Below, piece by piece: positions 32,980 to 44,808 of a stretch of DNA of 64,000 bases. Below the pieces are notes generated by a model, which searched no databases, was not told the DNA's origin, and saw only the letters and a list, made by a program, of their open reading frames with translations. The DNA lies in contig NC_030819.1 of assembly GCF_001704415.2 (NCBI RefSeq), forward strand, positions 86,215,272-86,279,271, given 5' to 3'. The DNA comes from Capra hircus. Taxonomy: Eukaryota; Chordata; Mammalia; Artiodactyla; Bovidae. The stretch's first letter is position 1, and each line of letters opens with the position of its first letter. A program made the position numbers and the translations under genes.

Positions 32980-33975
32980 ATTCAGTTCAGTCGCTCAGTC
33001 GTGTCCAACTCTTTTGAGAACCCATGAATTGCAGCACGCCAGGCCTCCCTGTCCATCACCAACTCCCAGAGTTCACTCAGACTCACATCCATCGAGTCAA
33101 TGATGCCATCCAGCCATCTCATCCTCTGTCGTCCCCTTCTCCTCCTGCCCTCAATCCCTCCCAGCATCAGAGTCTTTTCCAATGAGTCAACTCTTCACAT
33201 GAGGTGGCCAAAGTACTCGAATTTCAGCTTCAGCATCATTCCCTCCAAAGAAATGCCAGGGCTGATCTCTTTCAGAATGGACTGGTTGGATCTCCTGCAA
33301 TCCAAGGGACACTCAAGAGTCTTCTCCAACACCACAGTTCAAAAGCATCAATTATTCAACACTCAGCTTTCTTCACAGTCCAACTCTCACATCCATGCAT
33401 GACTACTGGAAAAAGGATAGCCTTGACCTGAAGGACCTTTGTTTGCAAAATAATATCTCTGCTCTTCAATATGCTGTCTAGTTTGGCAATAACTTTTCTT
33501 CCAAGGAGCAAGCATCTTTTAATTTCATGGCTGCAATCACCATCTGCAGTGATTCTGGAGGCCCCCAAAATAAAGCCTGACATTTTTTCCACTGTTTCCC
33601 CATCTATTTCCCATGAAGTAATAGGACCAGATGCCATGATCTTCGTTTTCTGAATGTTGAGCTTTACGCCAACTTTTTCACTCTCCCCTTTCACTTTCAT
33701 GAAGAGCCTTTTTAGTTTCTCTTCACTTTCTCCTATAAATGTGGTGTCATCTTCACATCTGAGGGTATTGATATTTCGCCTGATAATCTTGATTCTAGCT
33801 TGTGCTTCTTCCAGCCCAGTGTTTGTCATGATGTACTCTGCATAGAAGTTAAACAAACAAGGTGACAATATGCAGCCTTGACATACTCCTTTTACTATTT
33901 GGAACCAGTCTGTTGTTCCATGTCCAGTTCTAACTGTTGCTTCCTGACCTGAATATAGGTTCTCACGAGGCAGTG
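32980..33975 (-). pseudogene. BovB RT core to 3' end, 5'-truncated
   Basis: Minus-strand BovB ending at CATTCAGTTCAGTCGCTCAG (32980). A 223-codon frame (33356-34027) keeps much of the RT: VCQGCILSPCLFNFYAEYI is intact, but the catalytic YADD reads CEDD, losing the Tyr and Ala positions. The last 20 or so codons of that frame lie beyond the BovB truncation point. The C-terminal coding part (32982-33182) is in another frame. Confidence 0.93.
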
Positions 33976-34445
33976 AATAGTCTCTCTTTGATTGGACTCT
34001 TTTGGATTCTAATGCATTATGAAACAAAAGTACTAAATATTTGTTAGATGTTATGCTATTTTTTGTTTTATTACTGTCTAAATAAATTATTCTCCCTTTT
34101 TTATGTGTTAGGATGTCAGCTATAGGTCTCTTACCTTCTATGTTTTTATTTAAGTGGCTTTGGAGTTTCTGTTCTCTGTTGAATTTTAAAGATTTTAGCT
34201 TTTTTTTTTTTAATAATGAAGGTAAAAGGTTTATGTGGTGGTTATTGCTGTTGTTTTTTAATGTTTCTTATAAATTTATATTTCAACCATAAGTACATAA
34301 TGCACTGTTAGTCCAAATTTTAAATGAAGAAAAGTTAAAATGTGTTTCTCAGAAAATCTATATTTGTTTTCTACATGTTGCTAAATAAATATAGGATAGA
34401 TTAGTAATTATGTTCTCTACATTTATTTAATGCCTGCTTTGTGTC
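33976..34445. other. AT-rich unassigned DNA
   Basis: About 470 bp. A T-run at 34200-34212 is the only feature. Nothing recognised. Confidence 0.45.
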
Positions 34446-34660
34446 ACGTGGGCTTCCCAGTTGACTCAGTGGTAAAGAATCCATCTGCCAATACAGAAGA
34501 TGCAGAAGAAGTGGTTTAAACCCCTGGGTCAGGAAGATCCCCTGGGGGAGGAAATGGCAACCCACTCCAGTATTCTTGAATGGAGAATCCCATGGACAGA
34601 AAAACTTGGTGGGGTACAGTCTATAGGGTAATAAAGAGTTAGACATGACTGAGCACTCAT
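34446..34660 (+). mobile_element. Bov-tA SINE
   Basis: Sense Bov-tA: head GGCTTCCCAGTTGACTCAG, body CCACTCCAGTATTCTTGAA, tail AGAGTTAGACATGACTGAGC. Only a weak 6-bp flanking match (GTGTCA) is visible. Confidence 0.92.
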
Positions 34661-34911
34661 GCAGTGTCAAGCACTTTTAAAAGCAGCATCTGTAACCCTA
34701 ACTCATGAACCAACTCTCACAGTATCTAACAATTAAAAACATATATTAATTTTTTCTCAGTATTACATAATTTTCATGTGGTGGAATTCATAGTTGAACA
34801 CATGTAGCCTAATTCTTAATAGTGGTTTCTCTTCCAAGTTTATGTTCAACCAAAATCTGGAAATTCAAACAATAAACACATTTCACAGTCAATTTCATAA
34901 CATTGAGCCAT

Positions 34912-35135
34912 GTGAAAGTGAAAGTGTTAGTCACTCAGTCATGTCCGAATCTTTGTGACCCTATAGACTGTAGCCCACTAGGTTCCTCTGTCCATGGAAT
35001 TCTCTGTCAAGAATACTATAGAGTTGGTTGCCATTTCCTTCTCTGGGGAATCTTCCAGACTCAGGGATCAAACCCAGGTCTTCCATATTGGAGGCAGATT
35101 CTTTACCTGTCTGTTTAAGCCCTCAGGGAAGTCCC
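34912..35135 (-). mobile_element. Bov-tA SINE with 13-bp TSD
   Basis: Antisense Bov-tA with a GTGAAAGTGAAAGTG tail-side simple repeat and reversed head CCTCAGGGAAGTCCC. Perfect AACATTGAGCCAT at 34899-34911 and 35136-35148. Confidence 0.96.
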
Positions 35136-35148
35136 AACATTGAGCCAT

Positions 35149-36195
35149 ACTTCCATCTGTTTGGTCGTTTTTACTTATGGAATTAACATATCTTTCAGTA
35201 GTAACACTAAGGTAAAAAATATTAAAGAGTCTCAGAAAAATATATCTTCATCATCTTATGATTCTGTTCCTCTAACAGAAACACCACAAAGCTTAAATAT
35301 TTCATCACAATCACCAGAAATTCTCTTAAGCATTTGTGTGTGTTTGCATTCATTAATTTCACCTCACCTCCATTTACTAATTAAATATACAGAAAATTCT
35401 ATACTTATGTTTTTCTCTTCTGACACTTTGTTGTCAATATAATGTCATTCTAATATCATCTGTATAGATTCCAGTTCCAAAAGTGCTATTTTTTTTTTAA
35501 AGGTCACTTCAGGTTTATCATTCTGGATAGATGTATGTTCTTTCTTGAAAAGGGCAAGTTAAGTAGATTTCTTAAAAGGATAGTGATTCCATTTTTTTTT
35601 TTTTTTCTTAAAATTCTCATATGCAAAATATGGTCAAATGAATTATTCAAAAAGCTAAGATATATCGTTAGCACTGAAACATGTAAAATATATGAAAAAG
35701 TTTCTATAATTTTTATTTAATAATTTTCATGAATTTTTATCTAATTTTCTTGGTGAAATCCAAAGTTGACAAACTGTATTGAAAAATACAATGAAATCAA
35801 AAACAAAGATATGTTCAAAATAAGTTGTAAGTACTAAATCAGAATTCCTGAAATTTTGTCAAAATTAGTATTCAGAAGTCCTCTTTTCTTCCATTGAAAA
35901 TTCAGTGAAGAAAGTAATCAAAACTGATTCAGGTTTACATATTTATGAATGCCTTATGTCCACATTCACATTCTGATCATTTCAAAATGTCTTCTCTCTC
36001 TGCTCAACTGTTACCACTAGGCTTAAGATAAAAACATAATGGAAGAATGTGTATGGTATCTGTGGTAGGAATAATTCTAAAACGGTTACCTAAGATTCCT
36101 GAACACTGGTTATTAAGTCAAACTCTAATCCAAATACTCTTGTGGAGAAATTTTGCCAAAATAATTTAAGATATGATCAATTATTTATTTCAGAG
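35149..36195. other. AT-rich unassigned DNA
   Basis: About 1 kb with T-runs at 35491-35499 and 35592-35606. No gene or repeat recognised. Short open frames here have no family resemblance. Confidence 0.45.
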
Positions 36196-36206
36196 ATTAT
36201 CTCTGT

Positions 36207-36275
36207 TGTTGTTCAGTCACTAAATTGTGTCTGACTACTTGTGACCCCATGGACTGTAGCATGCCAGACTTTGCC
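36207..36275 (-). mobile_element. Very short 5'-truncated SINE with 11-bp TSD
   Basis: Only 69 bp: the reversed tail and 3' end of Bov-tA (GTTGTTCAGTCACTAAATTG to CATGCCAGACTTTGCC). ATTATCTCTGT flanks it at 36196-36206 and 36276-36286, so this is a complete insertion event that was severely 5'-truncated, not a decayed full copy. Confidence 0.92.
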
Positions 36276-36286
36276 ATTATCTCTGT

Positions 36287-36629
36287 GGTTCTAATGTAAC
36301 GGTAAGCAGAGTTCTCTACAGGTGGCAGCAGCAGAAGTCAAATAATCTCAAACATGGAAAATGTTTGATATGCTGTTGCTGTATATAAAGATGAAAGTTA
36401 TCTCATGCAAGAACTGGAAGGAAACCTCCAGGTGCTGAGTAAAACCTCTTGAGATAGCCAGCAAGGAAATAGAAACAAGCCCAACAACTGCAAGAAACTG
36501 GATTTTGTCAAAATCCTGAGTGAAGTAGTTTTGGGAGAGTGTATTTTTCCCCTGAGCTTCCATATGTGAATCTAACCTTGCTGACACATTGACTTCAGAC
36601 TTGAGAGACTCCAAATGAAGAACCATCTC
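36287..36629. other. Unassigned DNA
   Basis: About 340 bp, less AT-rich than its neighbours. A 92-codon minus frame (36348-36626) overlaps it but resembles nothing I know and has no supporting context. Confidence 0.4.
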
Positions 36630-37086
36630 TTGCTGTTGTCCAGTTGCTAAGTCATATCTGACTCTGTAATCTCATAGACTGTATCATATCAGGTTCCTCT
36701 GTTCTCCACTATCTCATAGAATTTGCTCAAATTGCATCCACAGCATTGATGCTGGATCTAATCATCTCATCCTCTGCTGCTCCCTACTCCTTTTGCTTTT
36801 AATCTTTCCCAGCAACAGGTTCTTTTCCAATGAGTCAGCTCTTCATATCAGGAGGCCAAAGTATTGGAGTTTCAGCTTCAGCATCAGTCCTTCCAATGAA
36901 TTTTCAGAGTTTATCTCCCTTAGTATTCACTGGTTTGATATACTTGTAGTTAAAGGTTTCAAAAGTCTCAAAAGTCTTCTTGACTTGGACTTGAGTCCAA
37001 GTATCAAAAGTTTTCTCCAGCACCAAAGTTTGAAAACATCAATTCTTTAACCTTCAACCTTCATTATGGTCCAACTCTCACATCCC
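36630..37086 (-). mobile_element. BovB 3' end, old, 5'-truncated
   Basis: Diverged antisense BovB tail, from GTTGTCCAGTTGCTAAGTC to GGTCCAACTCTCACATCC. It includes a local duplication, GTCTCAAAAGTC/GTCTTCTTGACTTGGACTTGAGTCC, near 36963-37000 that is not seen in other copies. Confidence 0.85.
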
Positions 37087-37479
37087 ACTCCTACTTCAGA
37101 CCTAAAAAACTTGAGAGTTCTTTAAAAAATAAAATAAAATAAAAAAGCATGTTGCTTTAAACTGCTAAGTTTTTGATAATTTGTTAGACATCAAGAAAAA
37201 ATCAATAATATATTTAATTTTATCAATGTGACAGTAGGTAACAAGGCACAGTATAATTATTTAAACATTTTACCAGTTCTTCCATCAGTTCATGGCAATT
37301 TTGAACTTAATGTGTTTTTCTCTTCCAATTATTATTTGTAATAATTCAGAAGTGAAATAGTAGATTTTAATTATGTTGAGCTGGAATGTTCTTGGTGCAA
37401 TGGAAGTCATTATCTATCATTCACGTTCTATGCCGCAAATTACTGTAATTTTTAAGCATGATAATTATTTATCTTATGT
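37087..37479. other. AT-rich unassigned DNA
   Basis: About 390 bp with an (AAAAT)n run at 37124-37142. Nothing recognised. Confidence 0.45.
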
Positions 37480-37488
37480 ATTATGACT

Positions 37489-37701
37489 ATTTGTCTTCCC
37501 TGTGGCTTAGTGATATTGAATTTGCCTAGCAATGCAAAAGACTTAGGTTAAATCCCTGAATTGAGAAGATTCCCTGGAGAAGGAAATAACAACCGACTCC
37601 ACAATTCTTGCTTGTGAAATTCATGGACAGTGGAACCTGTTGGACTACAGTCCAAGGGATTGCAAAAAAGTTGGACAAGAATTAGTGACCAAACAACAAC
37701 A
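37489..37701 (+). mobile_element. Bov-tA SINE with 9-bp TSD
   Basis: Sense Bov-tA, diverged, from TGTCTTCCCTGTGGCTTAG to an (AAC)n tail at 37691-37700. ATTATGACT at 37480-37488 and 37702-37710. Confidence 0.93.
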
Positions 37702-37710
37702 ATTATGACT

Positions 37711-38384
37711 CTTGGTCCAATAAATCAGCAACTTAGGCATTTATATTAATATTTTACTACTGTGTTAATTTGTTTGAAAAATATCTACTTTTTAACTAGA
37801 ACCCTCAAAGCACTATAACAGGCACTGAAGTTAAAATGCTGAGTACAAAAGATAAACTCTTAAATTAAATCATTCCATACAGTTGCTATAAAAATAAATA
37901 TGCAATTATGGTTGTAAAAACCCCTATGAATATAAGCAATATGCAATGCTGTGAAATATATATGATTTATGTATTCCTAGTTTGGGGTTTCAGGAAAAAC
38001 TTCTCTGGAGAAATAAATATTAAGGTGACATTGGAAGGATGAAAAAAAATTGTATAGGTGAAAAAGGGAAGATGATTTCAGATAGAGACAACAACACAAT
38101 CAATGTTTTTGGTCAGATAAAGCTTAATTCCTTTAAGAAATTTCAAAAATAAAATAAAACTATGACGCTAAATTGGTAAGAATATACCTGGGATGAGCCT
38201 TGAGATTTATAAGAAGTAGCCTAATCATAAGGCATTGGGGGTTTTGTTAAGGATTATGGTGTTCATCTTAAACAAAATGGAAGTAATCACATCATAATTA
38301 TTTTGAAAAAATCTAACTGGAATTTAAAAAAAAATCTACTTTTGTTTATGATTTGGTACTATATTGGAAGGAGCTGGTGAGACA
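37711..38384. other. AT-rich unassigned DNA
   Basis: About 670 bp. No gene, RNA or repeat family recognised. Confidence 0.45.
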
Positions 38385-40430
38385 ATCACCCAGTCATTAA
38401 TAATTCTTTGTGATCCCATGGGCTGCAGCATGCCAGGCCTCCCTGTCCCTCATCATCTCCAAAAGTTTTTCCAAGTTCATGTCCATTGAGATTGGGTTAC
38501 TAACCAACCATCTATCCTCTGATGCCCTCTTCTCCTTCTGCCCTCAATCTTTCCCAGCATCAGGGACTTTTCCAATGAGTCAGCTATTTGCATCATGTGA
38601 CCAAAATACTAGAGCTTCAGGTTCAGCATCAGCCCTTCCAAATAATGTTCAGGGTTAATTTCCTCTAAGATTGACTGATTTGATATCCTTGCTGTCCCAG
38701 GAACTCTTAGGAGTCTTCTCCAGCACCACAGTTCAAAGGCATCAATTCTTTGGTGCTTTGCCTTCTTTACAGTCCAGCTCTCACAACCGTATATGATGAC
38801 TGGGAAGACCATAGACTTGACTATACAGACCTCTGTGCTTTTCAATGCACTGTCTGGGTTTGTCATAGCCTTCCTGACAAAAAGCAATTGTCTTCTGATT
38901 TCATTGCTGCAGTCACCATCTGCAGTGATTTTAGAGCCCAAGAGGAGGAAATCTGTCACTACTTCCACATTTTCCCCTTCTATTTATCTTGAAGTAATGG
39001 AACTGGAGACCATGATCTTAGGGTTTTTTATTGTTGTTGTTGTTTGTTTGTTTTTTTAATATTTAGTTTTAAGTCAGCTTTTTCACTCTCCTCCTTCACC
39101 CTCATCAAGGGATTATTTAGTTCCTCTATGCTTTCTGCTATACAATGGTATCATCCACGTATCTGAGGTTGTTGATTTTTCTACTGACTATTTTGATTCC
39201 AGCTTGTAACTCATCCAGATTAGCATTTGCATGATGTGCTCTGCAAAGAGATTAAATAAACAGGGTGACAACAGATATTGTTGTCATATTCCTTTCTTAG
39301 TCTTGAACCAATCACTTGTCCCATATAGGTTTTTAACTGTTGCTTCTTGATGTGCATACAGGTTTCTCAGGAGACAGGTAAGATGCTCTGGTATTGACAT
39401 CTCTTTAAGAGCTTTCCACAATTTGCTATGATCCACACAATGATTTTGTAGTAGATAACTTTTGTAGTTCATTTCATGAAACAGAAGTAGATATTTTTGT
39501 GGAATTCCCTTGCTTTCTCTATGATCCAGAGAATGTTGGCAATCTGATCTCTGGTTCCTCTGCCTTTTCAAAACCCAGCTTGGATGTCTGGAAGTTTTGG
39601 TTCATGTAATTCTAAAGTCTAGTATGTAATATTTTAAGCATGACTTTACTAGCATAGATGAGTGCAATTGTCCAATGGTTTGAACTTTTTTTTTTTTTTC
39701 TATTGGGATGAGGAATTGGAAATTGTATGGGAATTGGGATGAGGATTGATCTTTTCTAGTCCCGTGGCCACTGCTGGGCCTTCCAGATTTGCTGATATAC
39801 TGAGTTCAACACTTTGATAACATCATCTTTTAGAGTTTTGAATAGTTCTACTGGAATTCCATCGCATCCACTAGCTTCATCAACATCAGTGCTTCGTAAG
39901 GCCCACTTGACTTCACACTCCAGAATATCTGGTTCTGGGTAACGGGCTACACCAGAGTTGTTAACCCGTTCATCAATACTTCTTTTATATAGTCCTTCCA
40001 TGTATTCTTTCCATTTTATTTTGTATTCTTCTGCATCTACCAGGTCTCTATAATTTCTGTCCTTTATTTTGCCCATCTTTGGGTGAAATATTTCCTTGAC
40101 ATTTCCAATTTTCTTAAAGAGAATTCTAGTCATTCTCCTTCTGTTGTTTTCCTCTCTTTTTATGCATTATTATTGAAGAAGGCCTTCTTGGTTCTCCTTT
40201 CTATTCTTTGGAATTCTCCATTTAGTGGGATGTACCTTTTCTTTGCCTCTTTGCTGTTCACCTCTATTCTTTCTTCCATTATTTGTAAAGCTTCCTCAGA
40301 TAACCATTTTACCTTCTTGGTTTTCTTTTTTTGTGTGTGATGGTTTCGTCTGCTACCTTGTGTTCAATATTACTGACCTCCATCCATTGTTCTTCAGGCA
40401 CATTATCACTGAAACTTATATTACACTGGA
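38385..40430 (-). pseudogene. Old BovB, linker and RT to 3' end
   Basis: About 2 kb of diverged minus-strand BovB, from the region after the endonuclease (near 40430) to the 3' end (38385). Frames survive piecemeal: 39756-40133 (linker to the start of the RT, with PDILECEVKWAL), 39284-39571 (RT), 38609-38968 (C-terminal). A (TTG)n/(TTTG)n expansion interrupts it at 39027-39056, and a T-run with a duplicated GGGATGAGGA block lies at 39687-39745. Confidence 0.9.
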
Positions 40431-40572
40431 ATGAGAATTCCCATTTCTGAGTCAGCATTCTTAGATGATATGTTAAGCATATGAGAATTCGTTGTTTTTC
40501 TGAAAAGAAAAAATAAATCATTGTCTTTTATGTTATTTGAGAATGCTATAATTGACACATTTAAAAACAAAA

Positions 40573-40661
40573 TTTCAGCATTAAAATGTTCTTTTGATTA
40601 ATTTGTGAGAGAGAAAGTGGTCTCCCTGTCCTATTCCTCCACCATCTTAGGATCGCCCCAA
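40573..40661 (-). mobile_element. Isolated 5' tip of an L1
   Basis: 89 bp equal to the first bases of an L1 5' UTR on minus (GGCGATCCTAAGATGGTGG, then the block shared with 23790-23700 and 49150-49240). It includes the AAGATGG motif (CCATCTT at 40642-40648). Nothing downstream of it (lower coordinates) is L1. No poly(T) or TSD seen. Confidence 0.85.
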
Positions 40662-41917
40662 ATGACAAGTTGCTTTTAACTGTTGACATGACAGGAATTT
40701 GAAGAAACTTAAGATCAAATTTCATTTACTTTAAAATGTGAAAATATATTAATTACCAAAATGTATATACTGTTGTATAATTTTATAGTTGACACTATTC
40801 CTAACAATGATCAATGCTTATAAATTATTATCTCTAGCATATTTATTGTGCATTCCTTAAAGTAAAATACACAAATAAGAATTATGTAACAAGTATAATT
40901 TATGGTATAAAATCAACAATGTAAAATACCATTTTTAATATTTGTGGATCTCATCTGTGAGAAAATTAAGAGAAACCCTGAAAATGCTTCATCACTGTGA
41001 CGCTTTTTCAGTCTCCAATGATATGAAACTTTATTTTTATTTTGCCTAACATTTTGAGGTTTAAAAAACACAATTCATGTTTTTCCTGAATATTTATATC
41101 AAAGATAAATACTTTTAAGTGGATTCTTATTATATAGCAATTAATGACAAAATACTATGTTCTGCTTTCCTGCAAATATCTGTTTACTTGTACACAAAGA
41201 ACAATACTATTTTTTTTTAGAATACTCGTTTTTTTTGTCTCCAAAGTAACTGATTAAATTTCTTCTCTCACTGTGATAATTTTAAAACATTTATGCATTG
41301 ATGTGTTTAAGATAAACATGAGCTATTTTTCTTATTTTTGCATGTTTTATTTATTTATTTATTTATTTTGGTGGACACATGATGTAGTGACTAGGTAAGA
41401 AAATTATGTTCCAAAATTCAAAAGCTACATGGCTAATAAAATTTTGGCTGATGCTTTCATTAAAAGCAGTCTTCTTTAAAATGCAAATAAATAACTGGGA
41501 AATATTTTTATATTGACAAATGTTTTAATTTTGTGTCTTTGTATGTATGGTAATTGTCCGTGTGCAAGATGTTTATATGCTAGTTTAACTTCTCAGCACA
41601 TCATTGAAATTAGTATTGGAACCATAAAATGCCACAACGTTTGGTATGAACTTCTTGAAATAATATTGGTACATAGTTTCTCTTCTTTTATTATTTCAGA
41701 ATTCTCTCGTTTTTAAATATATCTTGAAGTTCTAAATCAAAATATTTTATTAAATATGAAAACAAAATCTGAGATTCAAGTAGATTATTCTCTTTTTACA
41801 CTAAAGATGAGGGCATGGTTACAATGCTCTTGTTTTAATTACTCTTTAAGTATAAAAACTGTTTACTGCTAATTTTTTCTTACAGTTAATTTTTTTAAAG
41901 TTTTTATTATATTGTTT
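40662..41917. other. AT-rich unassigned DNA
   Basis: About 1.25 kb, with an (ATTT)n run at 41347-41370. The frame at 41513-41716 has no recognisable relatives. Nothing supported. Confidence 0.45.
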
Positions 41918-41967
41918 TTGCCAATATTGTAAAGTAATCAGCCTCCAATAAATAAATAAATAAAGTT
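41918..41967 (+). mobile_element. L1 3' terminal scrap, sense
   Basis: TTTTTGCCAATATTGTAAAG followed by TAATCAGCCTCCAATAAATA and an A-rich tail, the end of the L1 3' UTR seen at 32770-32815. It lies tail-to-tail with the antisense L1 end that follows. Confidence 0.75.
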
Positions 41968-42530
41968 TTTATTGGAGGATAATTGTCTTACAATATTGTG
42001 CTGGTTTCTGCGATACATCAGTATGAATCATCTGCATGTATACATACGTGTCCCCTCCCTCTTGAAACTCCCTCCTATATCCCACCTCACTTCACCCCTC
42101 TAGATTGAGCTCCCTTTGTCACTCAGAAAATTCCCACTGGCTATCTATTTTACACAAGGTTATGTATATGTTTCCCTGCTGCTTTCTCAATTCATCCCAC
42201 ACTCTCCTTCCTACACTGTGTCCACAAATCTATTTTCTATGTCTGTGTCTCCTTTCAATCTGTGGCAAGTTGTTTCAGTTTTGTTTGACTCTTTCCGACC
42301 CTATAGACTGTAACCTTCCAGACTCTTCTGTCCAGGGGATTCTCTAGGCAAGAATAGTGGAATGGGTTGTCATTTCCTTCTCCAGGTGATCTTTCTAACC
42401 CAGTGATTAAACCCACCTCTCTTTATGTCTCCTGCATTGGCACCTAGTGACACCTGGGAAGACCCATGTCTCCATTGCTGCCTGCAAATAGGTCCACCAG
42501 GACAATCTTTCTAGATTTGGTGTTAACATT
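41968..42530 (-). mobile_element. L1 3' UTR, antisense, interrupted by a Bov-tA
   Basis: Starts TTTTTATTGGAGGATAATTG, the L1 terminus reversed. It continues through the 3' UTR to about 42265 and resumes after the SINE at 42464 (ATGTCTCCATTGCTGCCTGC) to about 42530. It matches, in order, the L1 3' UTR at 11565-11880. Confidence 0.8.
42266..42463 (-). mobile_element. Bov-tA SINE nested in an L1 3' UTR
   Basis: Antisense Bov-tA with body CAAGAATAGTGGAATGGG and a degraded head. A TGTCTCC motif occurs at both junctions (about 42248 and 42467), consistent with a decayed TSD. Confidence 0.85.
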
Positions 42531-42684
42531 TTCATATAATTCAACTAATATAGATTTCTATTTATTTTAGCTAAATCTCCTTTTATGTCAAACCCAAATA
42601 TATTTTTGCAAGCAGGAAAAAAGTCAAGGCTTAGCAAAGTTTTCTGATTTGCCTAAGTTTAGTAAATTAGTAATAAAATCTTGC

Positions 42685-43296
42685 AAGGTTTAGTGGAAAC
42701 AGTGACAGATTTTATTGTTTGGGGCTCCAAAACCACTGCAGCCAGTGACTGCAGCATGAAATTAAAAGATGCTTGCTTCTTGGAAGAAAAGCTATGACAA
42801 ACCTAGATATCTTATTCAAAGGCAGAGGCATCACTATGCCAACAAAAGCATGCATAATCAAAGCTTTGGTTTCCCCAGTAGTCATATAAGGATGTGAGAG
42901 CTGGACCATAAAGAAGACTCAGTGCTAAAGAATCAATGCTTTCAAATTGTGGTGCTGTAAAAGACTCCAGAGTGTCCCTTGAAAAACAAAGAGGATCAAA
43001 TCATTCAACCCTAAAGGAAAGCAACTCTAAATGTTCATTTGAAGAACTGATGTTGAAGCTCCAAATAATTTGGCCACCTGATGCAGAGCCAACTCTTTGG
43101 AAAAAACCTAGATGCTGGGGAAGATTGAGGGCAGGAGGAGAAAGAGACAACAAAGGATGAGATGGTTGGATGGCATCACCATCTCAACGGACATGAGTTT
43201 GAGCAAACTATGGGAAATAGTGGAGGACAGGGAAGCCTAGCATGCTGTAATCCATAGGGCTGCAAAGAGTCAGATATGACTTAAAGACTGAACAAT
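42685..43296 (+). mobile_element. BovB 3' end, old
   Basis: Begins in the coding block after the YADD region (GTGGAAACAGTGACAGATTT) and ends CAGATATGACTTAAAGACTGAAC at 43271-43293. No frame over 75 codons. Confidence 0.88.
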
Positions 43297-43397
43297 AATG
43301 ACAAGATAAGTAAATAAAAATATTTACAGAGAAATGATTTAACACTTTTATATGTAAATATTATTTTAAGCAAATTTAATGAGAAATAAGCTATACA

Positions 43398-43596
43398 GCA
43401 ATCATGTCTGACTCTTTGTGACCCTTTGGACTTTAGCTTACCAGTCTCCTCTGTCCATTGGACTTTTCAGGCAAGTATACTGCAGTAGATTGTCATTTCC
43501 TACTCCGGGGGAATTTCCTGACTCAGAGATCAAACCTGCACCTTCTGTGTCTTCTGCACTTCAGGCAGATTCTTTACCACTGAACCATCAGGAAAA
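43398..43596 (-). mobile_element. Bov-tA SINE between two BovB copies
   Basis: Antisense Bov-tA from CAGCAATCATGTCTGACTC to the reversed head TGAACCATCAGGAAAAC. No convincing TSD. Confidence 0.88.
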
Positions 43597-43597
43597 C

Positions 43598-44808
43598 AGT
43601 AATGCTCAAAATCCTTCAAGCCAGGCTTCAACAGTAGGTAAACTGAGTAGTTCCAGATGTACAAGCTGGATTTAGAAAAGATAGAACAACCAGAGATCAG
43701 ATTGTCAACATACACTGGATCATAGGAAAAACAAGAGAATTCCAGAAAAAAAAAAAAAAAAAAACCTCTACTTCATGGACTATGTTAAAACCTTATATAT
43801 GGATCATAAAAAAACTGTGAAAATTTTTTAAAGAAATGTGAATACCAGACCACCTTACCTGCCTGCTGAGAAACCTATAAGCTGGTCAAGAAGCAACAGT
43901 TGGAACCAGACATGGAACAACTGATTGGTTCAAAATTGGGAAAGGAGTATGTCATGCCTGTATATTATCACTTTGCTTATTTAACTTATATGCAGAGTAC
44001 ATCATGTGAAATGCTTGGCTGAGTGAATCACAAGTTGGAATCAAGATTGCTAGGAGAAATAGCAACAACCTCAGATATGCAGATGATACCATTCTAATGT
44101 CTAAAAGTGAAAAGGAACTAAAAGTCTCTTGAGGGTGAAAGCGGGGAGTGGAAAAGCTGGTTTAAGACTCAACATTCCATAAGCAAAGATCATGGAATCC
44201 AGTCCCATCACTTCATGGAAAGTACAAGGGGAAAAATGGAAAGAATCAATGACCGATTTTATTTCCTTGGGCTCCAAAATCACTGTGGACAGTGAACGCA
44301 GCTATGAAATTAAAAAGCACATACTCCATGGAAGAAACTATGACAAATATATGCAGGGTATTAAAAGGCAAAGACATCACTTTGCTGACAAAGATTCATA
44401 TAGTCAAAGCTAAAATTTTTCCAGTACTCATATATGGATGTAAGAGTTGGACCATAAAGAAGGCTGAGCACTGAAGAATTGGTGCTTTCAAATTGTGGTG
44501 AGGGAGAAGACACTTGAAAGTTCCTCGGACAGCAAGGAGATCAAACCAGTCAAACCTAAAGAAAATCAAACCTGAATATTAATTGGTAAGACTTATGCTG
44601 AAGCTGAAACTCCAATGCTTTATCCACTTGTTGCAAAGAGCCAAATCATTAGAAAAGACAAGATGAGATGGTTGGATGACATCACTGACTCAATGGACAT
44701 GAGTTTGAGCAAGCTGCGACAGACAGTGAAGGGCAGGGAAGCTTGATGTGTTGCAGTCTACAGGGTTGCAAAGAGTCAGACAACTTAGCAACTGAAAACA
44801 ACCACAAC
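43598..44808 (+). pseudogene. Old BovB, RT domain to 3' end
   Basis: Starts at the CTCAAAATCCTTCAAGCCAG block just before the RT core and runs to AAAGAGTCAGACAACTTAGCAACTG. An A-run at 43747-43765 sits where FQK in the RT is normally encoded. TATGCAGATGAT (YADD) is at 44077-44088. Heavily frameshifted. It lies in tandem with the BovB at 42685. Confidence 0.9.
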
